DNA of 64,000 nt from CAIYRG01 sp965247505 (lineage in GTDB: Bacteria > Pseudomonadota > Alphaproteobacteria > Micropepsales > Micropepsaceae). Each line of letters begins with the position of its first letter. The first letter of the stretch is position 1. This document shows, in pieces, positions 27,886 to 36,641 of this stretch. The DNA lies in the NCBI GenBank assembly GCA_965247505.1, contig OZ252020.1, positions 310,001 to 374,000 on the forward strand, given 5' to 3'. The translations under genes were made by a program, and so were the position numbers. Below the pieces are notes generated by a model, which did not search any database, was not told where the DNA came from, and was given only the letters and a program-made list of their open reading frames with translations.

Positions 27886-28518
27886 TTAGTTTCGGACGAT
27901 CCCATGATTGTTCAAATGAATATTCGCAAACTGGCCATAGCTATTCGTCAACTCGAGGGGGATATTTCCAGTGCTCTTGCTGGTACCGCTACCCATTTCC
28001 GCAAGCGTGTACTCGAATCTATTGGGCAAATCAATGCGCGCGCGGCGTATGTTACCCGTGACGGGATTGCGAATTGGCTCGCCTTTCATTTCAGCAATGC
28101 CGGGGATCGAAAGTCGGCCCGTGCGGCCATCGACATCCACTTCAAAATCAATCGGTGCAAAAATCGGTTCAAAGCTTTTCGAAACGATCGTCGCAAAAAC
28201 TGCAAACATGGTTGCAAACGGGTCCGTGTCCTCTCCCGACATAATATTGAGTAGTGCTCCACGTTGTTTTTCATCAGCACGCTCATCGACGACAGCCTGA
28301 TACTTTCCGTTCCCTTCGTGAATCGCTCCAGGCCAATAAAATATTGTGGCAATCCGCAACCCACTGAGATCCACATCGCCATAATGGCCTTCGTCGATTT
28401 GAATGCCCGCGATGGCCTCGCAATTGCCCTTGGTTAGAACGGCATTGAACTGACATGGACAACCATAGTCGCAATTACAGTTTACAAATTCGCGCGCTTT
28501 AATTTCCCATGGTGTCAT
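27886..28518 (-). CDS. DUF1326 protein with Cys cluster
   Basis: 210 residues beginning MTPWEIKAREFVNCNCDYGC, the signature start of DUF1326 with a CNCDYGCPCQF cysteine cluster likely to bind a metal or cofactor. Further matches are GIQIDEGHYGDVDLSGLR and YWPGAIHEGNGKYQAVVD. There is no signal peptide, so it is cytoplasmic. Function is unknown. It stands alone between the amidase and the GlcG-like gene. Confidence 0.85.
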   Translation of the reverse strand: MTPWEIKAREFVNCNCDYGCPCQFNAVLTKGNCEAIAGIQIDEGHYGDVDLSGLRIATIFYWPGAIHEGNGKYQAVVDERADEKQRGALLNIMSGEDTDPFATMFAVFATIVSKSFEPIFAPIDFEVDVDGRTGRLSIPGIAEMKGEPIRNPVTGNIRRARIDLPNRFEYTLAEMGSGTSKSTGNIPLELTNSYGQFANIHLNNHGIVRN

Positions 28519-28613
28519 GTCGTTGTGCCCTCCGACATATGATGTGAATTGCGTTTCTTGAATTTACCGCCTGGTAGTATTCAAGATTGAGGTATTCCAA
28601 GCAAGAAACGCGA

Positions 28614-28651
28614 CAAAAAAGTAAAGGCCCCGCATTTCTGCGAGGCCCTTT
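28614..28651 (-). terminator. Rho-independent terminator of the GlcG/HbpS-like gene
   Basis: On the minus strand AAAGGGCCTCGCA and TGCGGGGCCTTT form a 12-bp stem around a short loop, followed by ACTTTTTT. It lies about 45 bases after the GlcG-like stop codon, in the correct orientation, and is a strong candidate. Confidence 0.82.
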
Positions 28652-28693
28652 AGTGTCGTTTGAAAATCTACGGAAGTAAAAACCGCGCGCGTT

Positions 28694-29278
28694 TTATTGT
28701 GCAGTCGCGATTTCCGACAATGGCGGCTGCGAGCCAATGACTTCTTCCATTGCGCGATGGGCGCAAACCTCATCGCTCCATTCCGGCGGACGCGGTGCCA
28801 TGCCGCCAATGCCGATATAGCCAATGATCTGACGCTCGACCCAAATCGGCAAGCCACCGGCATTAGGGAAGTAACCAAGGTTCCACTCGCGCGTCGAGCG
28901 TTCGGGACGGCGGATAACATTATTCATCCGCAACACGCTTGGCCGACGGGTAAGAAGGGCTGTCTCCGCTTTTAATTCGGCAGTGTAAATCGCAGTACGG
29001 CGAGCCGCACCGTCCATACGGTGCTGGTGCACTACATTTCCAAAATTATCCAAGATCACGATGGCAGCATGTTGTCCGCGCTCTGTCGCCATACGCACGC
29101 AAGCCTGGGTGATCGCCATGGCGGTTGCCGCATTGATCATATTCATTTCGCCAACTTCGTCAGCGAGCTCGCCGGAAACAACGAATCTGGAATCGACTTG
29201 CGCCGAGGCGCCAAACGCGGCCAACGCAAAAATAGCGCTAGCTGCCGCTCCTGCTAACATTCTTCCCTTACCAATCAT
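28694..29278 (-). CDS. exported GlcG/HbpS-family haem-binding-like protein
   Basis: 194 residues with a signal peptide (MIGKGRMLAGAAASAIFALAAFGASA). The GlcG/HbpS (haem-degrading) domain shows NAATAMAITQACVRMATERG, AAIVILDNFGNVVHQHRMDGA and the glycine-rich LPIWVERQIIGYIGIGG. The start at 29278 has AGGGAGAG upstream; an ATG 36 bases earlier lacks one. Family members bind haem or small ligands. The gene has its own terminator. Confidence 0.83.
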   Translation of the reverse strand: MIGKGRMLAGAAASAIFALAAFGASAQVDSRFVVSGELADEVGEMNMINAATAMAITQACVRMATERGQHAAIVILDNFGNVVHQHRMDGAARRTAIYTAELKAETALLTRRPSVLRMNNVIRRPERSTREWNLGYFPNAGGLPIWVERQIIGYIGIGGMAPRPPEWSDEVCAHRAMEEVIGSQPPLSEIATAQ

Positions 29279-29464
29279 TCTTCTCTCCCTTTGTGTTGTG
29301 AAGCACCCGAACAAGTAGATGGGGCACCATCGATAATAGTGGCGGTGGTATAGGCAAAAACGCGGGGCAACAACAGAGCGAAAACGGCAAACACGCGCAG
29401 ACGCTTAACCCGCTTGATCCGAAAACAGCAGATCATTCAAGCCCAAAATCGGAGGCCAATAGGC

Positions 29465-29839
29465 CTAAAAATCCGGTGTGCTGTCGCTTGGGATATCTTG
29501 TTCCAGCCCGGTAAGGATTGATGTTATTCTCGGCGCATGGCTGTTCGTGATAATCGCCAGCGCGTTGCGAATAAACGACATAGGCCGACCATGGCGTCGT
29601 GAAGGCGCCGGGATCTTCGACTGTGAAGTCGACGCGGATCTGGTCCTCCGCGATTTTTCGGTAGCGCTCGACAACCCGAAGCCGATCTGTGTGGGGCGTT
29701 CCCAAGCCATCGACCTAGGTTTCGTCGGTCATGCCGAGTGTATCGACGATGAGCGTATCGCCATCCCAATGCCCAATGGAATGTCCGTACGTGCTCCGCT
29801 CAAAATCGTCTGGATGTCCCACATTCATATGGATAATTC
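29465..29839 (-). pseudogene. GHYEGDTLVVDTIG-family exported protein, C-terminal piece
   Basis: 3' half of the gene whose 5' half lies at 31290-31722; IS256 copy C2 separates them. It reads MNVGHPDDFERSTYGHSIG, HWDGDTLIVDTLGMTDET, then an in-frame TAG at 29715-29717 where paralogs have Tyr before VDxxxTPH, then GTPHTDRLRVVERYRKI and FTVEDPGAFTTPWSAYV. Near 29510 the frame must shift by one base to reach the expected ending (DSTPDF). Intact paralogs are at 46179-47078 and 57946-58752. Function of the family is unknown. Confidence 0.8.
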
Positions 29840-31289
29840 GGGGATGTCCCGGTCGATGTTGAAAAGTTGAGGTAGGTGTCGCTCTCCTGGAGCCGTTAGG
29901 CTCCGGGTGCTGCAAACCCAAAAGGGAGAACGACACCATGGGAAATAATATCCGTAGTTCCAGCCGCCCGAAAGCCCTTGCCCCCTCGATTCCTATGCCG
30001 CCGCTGGCGGACGCGATGGACGCAGTCCATCTCAGCGTGGATCGGTTTTGTCTTCTGGCCGAGGTCGAGGCCTTGGCCGAGATGATGGAGGAGGACGCCA
30101 CGACCGTGTGCGGGGCCCGACATCGCCGCCATGGGGACCGTCGAGGTTATCGCTGGGGCAGGACACATAGCGAGATCGGCTACCACGGCGGCAAAGTGAA
30201 GGTGGCCCGGCCACGGGTTCGTGACCGGGCGGGCAAAGAGGTGAGCTTGGAGAGTTGGCAGGCGCTACGCGATGCCAACCTGCTGCTCGAGTGGGCGCTC
30301 AACCTGATGGTGCTGAACGTGTCGACCCGCAAGTACCACCGCGCGGTCCGTCTGCCCGAGGGCGAGCTGGCGAAAGCGCGTGGCGACGGCACCTCGAAGT
30401 CGGCCGTTTCCCGGCGCTTTGTGGCGCTGTCACGCAAGAAGATGAAGGCCTGGCTCGCCTCGGATCTCTCGGAACTCGACCTGCTAGTCATCCAGATCGA
30501 CGGTCTGCATGTCGGCGACCATGTCCTGATGGCGGCGATCGGCGTCGATGGCAACGGCGACAAGCATGTCCTGGCCGTGGTCGAGGGGGCGACGGAGAAC
30601 ACGGTCGTCGTCCAGGCCTTGATCGACAATCTCCTCGCCAGGGGGCTCGATCCGACACTGCCGCGGCTGTTCATCGTCGATGGCGCGAAGGCACTCAGCA
30701 AAGCGATCCGAAACACCTTCGGTGTGGCCGCCGCCATCCAGCGCTGCCAGGTCCACAAGGGCCGTAACATCATCGAGCGCCTGCCCCAACATTTGCACGC
30801 GAGCGTCAAGAAGGCGCTCCGTCAGGCCTGGGACCAGGACGACGCAAACAAGGCCGAGCGGCTCTTGCGCAACCTGGTCCGGCGTCTGGAGCATGAGGAA
30901 CCGGGCGTCTCGGGCAGCATCCTGGAGGGGCTGGAGGAGATCCTCACCGTCATCCTCCTCGGCCTACCGCACGAACTCCGGCGCTCGCTCGCCTGCACCA
31001 ACATCGTCGAGAACGCGCTCGGCACGGTGCGCCAGGTCACCCGCAACGTCAAACGCTGGAGACACGCCGAGATGGCGCTCAGATGGACCGCCGCCGGCCT
31101 GCTGGAGGCCCAGAAAACCTTCCGTCGCCTCAAGGCCTATCGCCAGCTGCCCATCCTCCGAAATGCTCTCCAGGAACACTTGAGAAAGGCTCTGGCCGAC
31201 AGTGCCATTGAAACCATCATGAAGGCAGCATAGCATCATCAACCAGCGACGCCTGCCCCACGAATTTTAACAGAGATAGGGACATCGCC
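29840..31289 (+). mobile_element. IS256-family element, copy C2 (1450 bp, intact)
   Basis: Complete element with terminal repeats GGGGATGTCCC (left) and GGCGATGTCCC (right, other strand). An exact 8-bp target duplication, GATAATTC, stands at 29832-29839 and 31290-31297. It was inserted into an exported-protein gene that was already, or later became, damaged elsewhere. Confidence 0.95.
29938..31233 (+). CDS. IS256-family (mutator-type) transposase (C2)
   Basis: 431 residues, full length. The N-terminal region has ARHRRHGDRRGYRWGRTHSE and CRK-like zinc/DNA-binding features; the catalytic acids sit in VIQIDGLHVGD, LFIVDGAKALSK and CTNIVENALGTVR. The Shine-Dalgarno GGGAGAA is 7 bases before the ATG. 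It appears functional. Confidence 0.95.
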   Translation: MGNNIRSSSRPKALAPSIPMPPLADAMDAVHLSVDRFCLLAEVEALAEMMEEDATTVCGARHRRHGDRRGYRWGRTHSEIGYHGGKVKVARPRVRDRAGKEVSLESWQALRDANLLLEWALNLMVLNVSTRKYHRAVRLPEGELAKARGDGTSKSAVSRRFVALSRKKMKAWLASDLSELDLLVIQIDGLHVGDHVLMAAIGVDGNGDKHVLAVVEGATENTVVVQALIDNLLARGLDPTLPRLFIVDGAKALSKAIRNTFGVAAAIQRCQVHKGRNIIERLPQHLHASVKKALRQAWDQDDANKAERLLRNLVRRLEHEEPGVSGSILEGLEEILTVILLGLPHELRRSLACTNIVENALGTVRQVTRNVKRWRHAEMALRWTAAGLLEAQKTFRRLKAYRQLPILRNALQEHLRKALADSAIETIMKAA

Positions 31290-31722
31290 GATAATTCGCG
31301 GGAGCCCCTCACGAGCATAAAGAATAACGAATTCATTGGGGGTGTGCAGAAATTGCACTGTGTCATTGAGCTGCAAAATAAACGGCAGACCATACGGCCG
31401 GCAAACACTTTGCGAGTTAAGTTCGGGCCTGCAGGCGCGATCGGCCTCGGCGCGGCGTAGGACCAATTCCGCCGCCCAGGGCTGCAAAATCGGATTGGTA
31501 TGATCGCCCCGATTGGGATTACCGGCGCCGCCGCCCGCGGTGGGAGGCGGGGGCGTCAGATTAACAACCGGGCCTGGGCCGCTTTCCGGCTGTCTAAAAA
31601 AAGACTGAGATACGGGGCCCCTCGTCCATAGGCCGGAAAAATCTCCAACGTCTTGAGTTTGAGCTTGCGCCGGAGCAACAGCGGATAGCGCGCCACCAAT
31701 GACCGATAGCGCAAGCAATAAA
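31290..31722 (-). pseudogene. GHYEGDTLVVDTIG-family exported protein, N-terminal piece
   Basis: 5' half of the gene continued at 29465-29839. It retains the end of a signal peptide (LLALSVIGGALSAVAPAQAQ) followed by DVGDFSGLWTRGPVSQ, a Pro-rich stretch, HTNPILQPWAAELVLRRAEA and FVILYAREGLPRIIG. The start codon is gone: the IS1595 copy 2 end replaces it at 31723. The gene thus carries two IS lesions and a nonsense codon. Confidence 0.8.
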
Positions 31723-32829
31723 CCTTGCCTATCCGGTTAACGCCCATGACCGCTACATGTAGGGTGCCGCCACTCTCCCGAGTAAAGCTCGGCATAGGTT
31801 GGAGCAGAGGTGTCGCCCGCGATGCCGAGCAATGAGCGGAAGGCGTTGAACGGGTAGAACCGCCTGTTGAAGCGGAAGGTGAACTCGTTGAGGGAGGCTT
31901 GTAGGTGCTGGTGGCTAACGCCGTGGTGGATCCCGATCAGCCACGTCTTCAGGTTGGCGAAAACCAGATGGATGATCGGCAGGTATTGCTCGGCAACCTC
32001 TGGATCACCACACTCGGCAACAGCGAAGTGCTCATAGCCGCGCTTACCGAGGCCAGCATAGCCGCTCCAATCGTCAGTAACGATCAGCGATCCCGGCGCG
32101 ACGGTGCTCTCGACGAACCCATAGAGCGACTCGGCGCTACGGTCGAGCACGACGGCGAGCCGAACGCGTCCGGCATAGCGTCCGTCTTTCCGGTTGTCGA
32201 GCTTGGTGCCCGGCTTTCGATGACGCACCTCGATGGCACAGGAGACGGGAACCTTGTGGTGAACACCACGGCCTTCCCCACGCGTTCGCCCGCCAACCCA
32301 GGTTTCGTCCACCTCAACATGGTTCTTGGGCTGTCCACCGATCCTGTCTTGGTTGGGCCGCACCATGCCCGAGCGGAGCTTGTGGAGAATTTGAAAGTCC
32401 GTCTCGTAGCGCGAAAGACCAAGTTGCCGCTGAAACTGCACGGCGGACATGCCGGGCGTCTGACTGGCGACCAGATAAGCGGCCCAGAACCAGACGTTCA
32501 GCGGAGTGTGGCTACGCTCCATCACTGTTCCCACCGTCAGCCCGGTGTTCTGGCGGCACTTGCGGCAGCGCAGGACGCCAGGGCGGTTTTCAAAGTGGAA
32601 CGGCTCTCCCGCCGTGCCGCAGTGCGGGCAGGCAAAGCCGTCTCCCCAGCGGGCTTTCTCCAGGCAGGCGGCGCAGGCCGCATCATCGGGGAAAAGTCGC
32701 TGGAACTCGGGTAGCGAATGCGGGAATGGGAGATCGGCGCGGTCGAGAACATCCATGGCGCGCTCCCCTATATCCGGTTTGCGCCCATTCTAGCCCTAGT
32801 GGGTGTGGGTGTAAACCGGATAGGCAAGG
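31723..32829 (-). mobile_element. IS1595-family element, copy 2 (complete)
   Basis: Bounded by the inverted terminal repeat CCTTGCCTATCCGGTT (left) and its complement (right). It encodes one full-length transposase. The 8-base flanks (GCAATAAA and ATCAATGG) do not match, so there is no target duplication. The left neighbour is a cut exported-protein gene and the right neighbour a scrap of IS6-family transposase. Confidence 0.9.
31737..32756 (-). CDS. IS1595 (ISXO2-like) transposase (copy 2)
   Basis: 339 residues. An N-terminal zinc ribbon (CPHCGTAGEPFHFENRPG ... CRKC) precedes an ISXO2-like DDE domain with catalytic Asp/Glu candidates in HVEVDETWVGGRTRG and LIVTDDWSGYAGLG, and a His/Asn-rich end (NEFTFRFNRRFYPFNAFRSLL). 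Intact. It retains the eight residues ECGDPEVA missing from copy 1. Confidence 0.93.
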   Translation of the reverse strand: MDVLDRADLPFPHSLPEFQRLFPDDAACAACLEKARWGDGFACPHCGTAGEPFHFENRPGVLRCRKCRQNTGLTVGTVMERSHTPLNVWFWAAYLVASQTPGMSAVQFQRQLGLSRYETDFQILHKLRSGMVRPNQDRIGGQPKNHVEVDETWVGGRTRGEGRGVHHKVPVSCAIEVRHRKPGTKLDNRKDGRYAGRVRLAVVLDRSAESLYGFVESTVAPGSLIVTDDWSGYAGLGKRGYEHFAVAECGDPEVAEQYLPIIHLVFANLKTWLIGIHHGVSHQHLQASLNEFTFRFNRRFYPFNAFRSLLGIAGDTSAPTYAELYSGEWRHPTCSGHGR

Positions 32830-32881
32830 ATCAATGGAAAGACGCACTATTTGTGGCGTGCCGTCGATCACGAAGACGAAG
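32830..32881 (+). pseudogene. 52-bp scrap of an IS6-family transposase
   Basis: Translated from 32830 the frame reads INGKTHYLWRAVDHEDE, the core strand of the IS6-family DDE domain including the Asp of AVD. Both sides are cut: IS1595 ends at 32829 and an IS21-type end begins at 32882. Confidence 0.65.
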
Positions 32882-33603
32882 TGTCAATGGCGGAGCAAAA
32901 TTCGGCCACTGGGGCGGAGTAAAATTGGGCCACTTGGCGCTGGCGGGCTTGTCCACGTAGTCCACGGGAGGGACCCACGCGCGTCGCGGCGCGCTTCCAC
33001 ACGCACAAGCGACGTGGCGCGCGTGGGAGGGGCCTGTGGACCCACGTGTTCAAGCGTTCTCAGGCTGGTTTGGTTTGACGGATGCGGCTCTGGTTGAGGC
33101 GATAGCTTTCGCCGTTCATCTCGAGGATGTGGACGTGGTGTGTTAGGCGGTCGAGAAGGGCGCCGGTGAGACGCTCGGTGCCGAACACCTCGGTCCATTC
33201 GTCAAACGGCAGGTTGCTCGTGACCAATGTCGAGCCGCGCTCGTAGCGCTGGCTGAAGATCTCGAACAACAGCTCGGCGCCGGTCTTGGAAAGAGGCACG
33301 AACCCGAGTTCATCGACGATGAGGAGCTTGTAACTCGCGAGTTGTTTTTGCATCCGTAACAGGCGTTTCTCATCCCGAGCCTCGATGAGTTCGTGGACCA
33401 GGGAGGCGGCGGTCGTGAAACCAACCTTCAGGCCCTTCTGACACGCGGCCAATCCCAGCCCGATGGCGACATGGGTTTTGCCGGTTCCGCTGTTTCCCAG
33501 GGCGATGACGTTTTCGTTTCGGTCAATATATTCACAGCGAGCCAACTCCATAACCAGGAACTTGTTCAACGACGGGATCACCCGAAAGTCAAAACTATCG
33601 AGG
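32882..33603 (-). mobile_element. IS21-family remnant (right end plus most of istB)
   Basis: The outer end begins TGTCAATGGCGGAGCAAAAT and contains two spaced copies of an internal motif (GCAAAATTCGGCCAC and GTAAAATTGGGCCAC), the multiple-repeat end typical of IS21 elements. istA and the start of istB are missing, removed where IS3 copy B3 begins at 33604. Confidence 0.82.
33060..33602 (-). pseudogene. istB: IstB ATPase of IS21, N-terminally truncated
   Basis: 180 codons of the AAA+ helper ATPase. Walker A is ALGNSGTGKTHVAIGLGLAA, Walker B KLLIVDELGFVP, with sensor TLVTSNLPFDEW and the C-terminal HVHILEMNGESYRLNQS. Roughly 75 N-terminal residues are lost, and no partner IstA exists here, so it cannot support transposition on its own. 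Confidence 0.88.
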
Positions 33604-33632
33604 TGGACCCATCCAGGAAAAGTGGAGGCGCC

Positions 33633-34505
33633 CTACACCGTTTGCATTGCTTCTGCCTCGAATTTGACGGGGCTTGTGAAGTCCCGCGTCGAGTGCCGAC
33701 GGACAGGATTATGGAACCCGTCGATGTATCCGGCTATGGCAGTTTCAGCTTGGCTTCTTGACATGAACACAGTCCTCCAGATCAGTTCTGACTTGATGGT
33801 TTTGAAGAAGGTCTCGACGACGGCGTTATCATAGCAATTTCCCTTACCGCTCATTGAGGCGAGGAAACCGAGTTCACCGAGGCGCGCCTGGTATGCGTCT
33901 GAGCAGTACTGGCTTCCCCGATCGCTATGGTGGATCACACCGGCGCCAGGTTGGCGCAGCCCGATAGCACGGTTAAGCGCCCTGAGCGGCAGGTCGCTGG
34001 TCATGCGAGCGCCCACGGCCCAGCCGATGACGCGCCGGGAGTAGAGGTCGAGCATGACGGCCAGGTACAGCCAGCCCTGTGCCGTCCAAATATAGCTGAT
34101 GTCGGCAGCCCATTTCTCGTTGGGTGCCTCGGCGGAGAAGTTCTGGTCGAGAAGGTTCGATGCGACGGCCTTGTTGTGCTGGCTGTCCGTCGTCTTTTTG
34201 AACTTCTGTTTCCGTTTTGGAGACAACCCATTTCCCCGCATCAGCCGAGCCACCCTATGGCGTCCAACCTCGATCCCATTCTCGGCAAGCTCGTGATGGA
34301 CCCGCTCTGCACCGTAGCTCTCGCGGCTGCGCCGAAAGGCTGCCCGGACATGGGCGAGTAGAACCATGTCATCGAGCTGTCGCTGGCTTGGGCCGCGATT
34401 GCGCCAAGCGTAGAAGCCTGAGACGCTGACCTGCAGCAGTCTGCACAGGCGGAATATCGGCATCGCCAACCCGGCCCTCTCCGCGTCGATGAACCGGAAC
34501 CTCAT
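33633..34505 (-). CDS. IS3 OrfB, DDE transposase (B3)
   Basis: 290 residues, as B1 except for a few substitutions (for example HNPVRRHSTRDF near the C-terminus instead of YNPVRRHSTLDF). All DDE motifs are present. Confidence 0.93.
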   Translation of the reverse strand: MRFRFIDAERAGLAMPIFRLCRLLQVSVSGFYAWRNRGPSQRQLDDMVLLAHVRAAFRRSRESYGAERVHHELAENGIEVGRHRVARLMRGNGLSPKRKQKFKKTTDSQHNKAVASNLLDQNFSAEAPNEKWAADISYIWTAQGWLYLAVMLDLYSRRVIGWAVGARMTSDLPLRALNRAIGLRQPGAGVIHHSDRGSQYCSDAYQARLGELGFLASMSGKGNCYDNAVVETFFKTIKSELIWRTVFMSRSQAETAIAGYIDGFHNPVRRHSTRDFTSPVKFEAEAMQTV

Positions 34506-34798
34506 CGACTTTCCCTGGCGAAGAAGGCCAGCGCTTTTTTTAGGAGATCACGTTCCTGACGGGCCAGATCACGCTCTCGGCGTAGGCGGGTAATCTCCTT
34601 CGCTGCATCCTCATGCGGACCGGAAAGCAAATCCTCCTCACGCAATTCTGCGACCCAGCGGCCGAGCGCGCTAACGCTGATCCCAAGATCTCCTGCTATC
34701 TGCCGCTGCCTGCGCCCGCTCGTCTGTAAAAGACGGACGGCTTCTTCCTTGAAGGCCCGATCAAACCGCCGGCCCTTGTTCCCATTCTGCTTCGACAT
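34502..34798 (-). CDS. IS3 OrfA (B3)
   Basis: 98 residues, the same protein as B1 OrfA, with helix-turn-helix and coiled coil. GGAGG lies 6 bases upstream of the ATG; the stop overlaps orfB (ATGA). Confidence 0.93.
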   Translation of the reverse strand: MSKQNGNKGRRFDRAFKEEAVRLLQTSGRRQRQIAGDLGISVSALGRWVAELREEDLLSGPHEDAAKEITRLRRERDLARQERDLLKKALAFFARESR

Positions 34799-34859
34799 TT
34801 GCACCTCCTGCGATCAAAATCCTATCGCAGGACGTCTCCACTTTCGTCAGCAGGGTCCA

Positions 34860-34980
34860 TCGTGTCGCTATCGAACATAGAATGCGAGTGATGAGCCGAA
34901 ACCGATATTGAAAGCAGCGCCGCAATGCATGCGGCTATAGCAATCGATTTAGCAGGAACTTTAGCTGGGAATGAGGGCAT
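34860..34980 (-). pseudogene. DUF6152 protein, N-terminal fragment cut by IS3
   Basis: 40 codons: a signal peptide (AKSIAIAACIAALLSISVSA) followed by HHSHSMFDSD, the diagnostic start of mature DUF6152 proteins. The reading frame then enters IS3 copy B3. Intact or leaderless relatives are at 61550-61957 and 62585-62935. Confidence 0.8.
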
Positions 34981-35042
34981 GGAGTGATTCCGGTGTTCGC
35001 TCTGCGAGTAGACGCTACACGAGTTGCGATATGACGGAAAGA

Positions 35043-35423
35043 TCAGCGCCATTTGGACGACCGCCATGGTCGCACAAAATTTTCATGGATATGGCGGGCC
35101 AAGCGCCACGGGTGAAATATTCCGAGTAGTTTCTGGGGCCTCTCTCTAATGAATCGCAGGTAAAAAGCAAAATAATTGGCCATGACATAGCCCGGCCATT
35201 CGAAGCGGCCTTCAAGCCTTTTTCGTAACGAACGGAGCGGATCGCGATCAGGCGCGGCAATCGTTGATGGTCTATCCACACCAAATTGGCGCACGATAAA
35301 TTCAATACTGTTTTGTAAAATTGAATAATGTGCCGCGGCGTGAAAATTCTCTGCGATGCGATCCCAGTTTAGTTCTGTTGAGTGATGCCGCACCAGCAGG
35401 GCAAGTTCCAGCATTTGGAGCAG
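35043..35423 (-). pseudogene. unrecognised protein, N-terminus removed by an IS3-type element
   Basis: An open frame of about 126 codons enters from the IS end at 35424 and stops at 35043. It is basic and aromatic-rich (FHAAAHYSILQNSIEFIVRQ, YFAFYLRFIRERPQKLLGIF, RLARHIHENFVRPWRSSKWR) with no signal peptide or membrane segment. No family is recognised. A start at the internal ATG at 35414 is possible, but the frame continues open into the IS boundary, so truncation is more likely. Confidence 0.5.
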
Positions 35424-35457
35424 TGATCAGCCCCCACTGACTGGTCCAGTTTGAATC

Positions 35458-36273
35458 TTAGTTCATGGTCGGTCTTTCTGGCAACGGGACGATGGTTTCT
35501 GGCGCCGGGGGCCGATAACCGAGGGCACTGTGCGGGCGCTTTGTGTTGTAGTGCCGCCGCCATTGCTCGATGACGATCTGTGCTTCTCTCAAAGAATAGA
35601 AGATTTCCCCGTTGAGAAGTTCGTCCCTGAAGCGTGCGTTGAAGCTCTCGATGTAGCCGTTCTCCCAGAGGCTTCCAGGCTCAATGTAGGCGGTCTTTGC
35701 TCCAACCACGCTGATCCAGTTGCGTACGGCTTTAGCAACAAACTCCGGCCCATTATCGGAATGAATATAGGCTGGTACGCCATGCAGAATGAAGAGATCG
35801 GTGAGGACATCGATCACATCGGTAGAATTGAGTTTCCGCTTCACCCGAATGGCCAGACATTCCCGACTAAACTCATCCAGGACGTTGAGGGTTCGGAACA
35901 CGCGCCCATCGTCGGTTCGATGATGAACAAAATCATAGGACCAGACGTGGTTCACATAGCCTGCCCGCAAGCGGACACACGAGCCATCATTGAGCCACAG
36001 GCGGCCTTTCTTCGGCTGTTTCTGTGGGACCTTAAGCCCCTCCCGTCGCCATAGGCGCTCCACACGCTTGTCATTGATATGCCAACCGGCCTCTCGAAGG
36101 AGGGCGGCAATGCGACGATAGCCGTAGCGGGCATATTGCCGGGCCAGTTCGGTCATGTCGCCGACAAGACGCTCTTCGTCTTCTTTGCCCCTTGGATCGT
36201 GGCGTTGTGTGGTGCGATGCTGACCAAGTACGCGACAGGCACGGCGTTCGGAAACACTCAGCTTGTCACGCAC
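35458..36273 (-). CDS. IS407-type OrfB, DDE transposase
   Basis: 271 residues from a GTG start. The rve core has DDE residues in VWSYDFVHHRTDDGRVF, YIHSDNGPEFVAKAV and ENGYIESFNARFRDELLNGE, ending with RPHSALGYRPPAPE. The natural product is probably an OrfAB fusion made by -1 frameshifting just after the orfA end (the frame is open upstream to about 36300). Confidence 0.9.
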   Translation of the reverse strand: MRDKLSVSERRACRVLGQHRTTQRHDPRGKEDEERLVGDMTELARQYARYGYRRIAALLREAGWHINDKRVERLWRREGLKVPQKQPKKGRLWLNDGSCVRLRAGYVNHVWSYDFVHHRTDDGRVFRTLNVLDEFSRECLAIRVKRKLNSTDVIDVLTDLFILHGVPAYIHSDNGPEFVAKAVRNWISVVGAKTAYIEPGSLWENGYIESFNARFRDELLNGEIFYSLREAQIVIEQWRRHYNTKRPHSALGYRPPAPETIVPLPERPTMN

Positions 36274-36305
36274 CTGATCAATGCAACACCTACGACGCGA
36301 GGGGC

Positions 36306-36584
36306 TTAGAAGTTTCCCCGGGCGGCCTCCGCTAGGATCTGCTTATCAAGCGTGAGGTCCGCAACAGCCCTTCGAAGCCGTTGGTTCTCCACCTTAAGCC
36401 GCTTCAACTGTTTGAGCTGATCTGTACCCATGCCGCCATAGTTCTTGCGCCAGCGGTAGTAGGTGAACGCGGTTACGCCAATCTGGCGAATGGCATCGAT
36501 CCGAGACTTCCCTTGCCCCAGTAAAACGTCAACCTGACACAGCTTAGATACGATCTCTTCTGGTTTATGGCGCTTAGCAGCCAT
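36306..36584 (-). CDS. IS407-type OrfA
   Basis: 92 residues from MAAKRHKPEEIVSKLCQVDV, preceded by GAGGAGGACCGAAG. HTH region AIRQIGVTAFTYYRWRKNYGG, then a coiled coil (LKQLKRLKVENQRLRRAVADL) and the typical ending LAEAARGNF. Confidence 0.9.
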   Translation of the reverse strand: MAAKRHKPEEIVSKLCQVDVLLGQGKSRIDAIRQIGVTAFTYYRWRKNYGGMGTDQLKQLKRLKVENQRLRRAVADLTLDKQILAEAARGNF

Positions 36585-36641
36585 CTTCGGTCCTCCTCTT
36601 TCCATCACAATAGGGTGGACCAATTCAAAGGGGGAGGATCA

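Larger units (their letters stand above)
33604..34859 (-). mobile_element. IS3-family element, copy B3 (1256 bp, inverted)
   Basis: Same element as B1 and B2, in the opposite orientation. TGGACCCATCC starts at 33604 and the CAGCAGGGTCCA end is at 34859. It joins truncated IS21 istB on the left to a truncated DUF6152 gene on the right, with no target duplication. Confidence 0.93.
35424..36641 (-). mobile_element. IS3-family element of IS407 type (1218 bp)
   Basis: The ends form an inverted repeat beginning TGATC..CCCCC..TGA and containing GGTCCA (35424 onward; 36641 backward). It carries orfA and a frameshifted orfB. The left neighbour is a truncated unknown gene and the right neighbour a truncated substrate-binding protein; no target duplication is visible. 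Confidence 0.88.

Noticed and set aside
31905..32714. Long plus-strand frame opposite the IS1595 transposase
   Set aside because: Mirror of the transposase; no ribosome site or recognisable domain.
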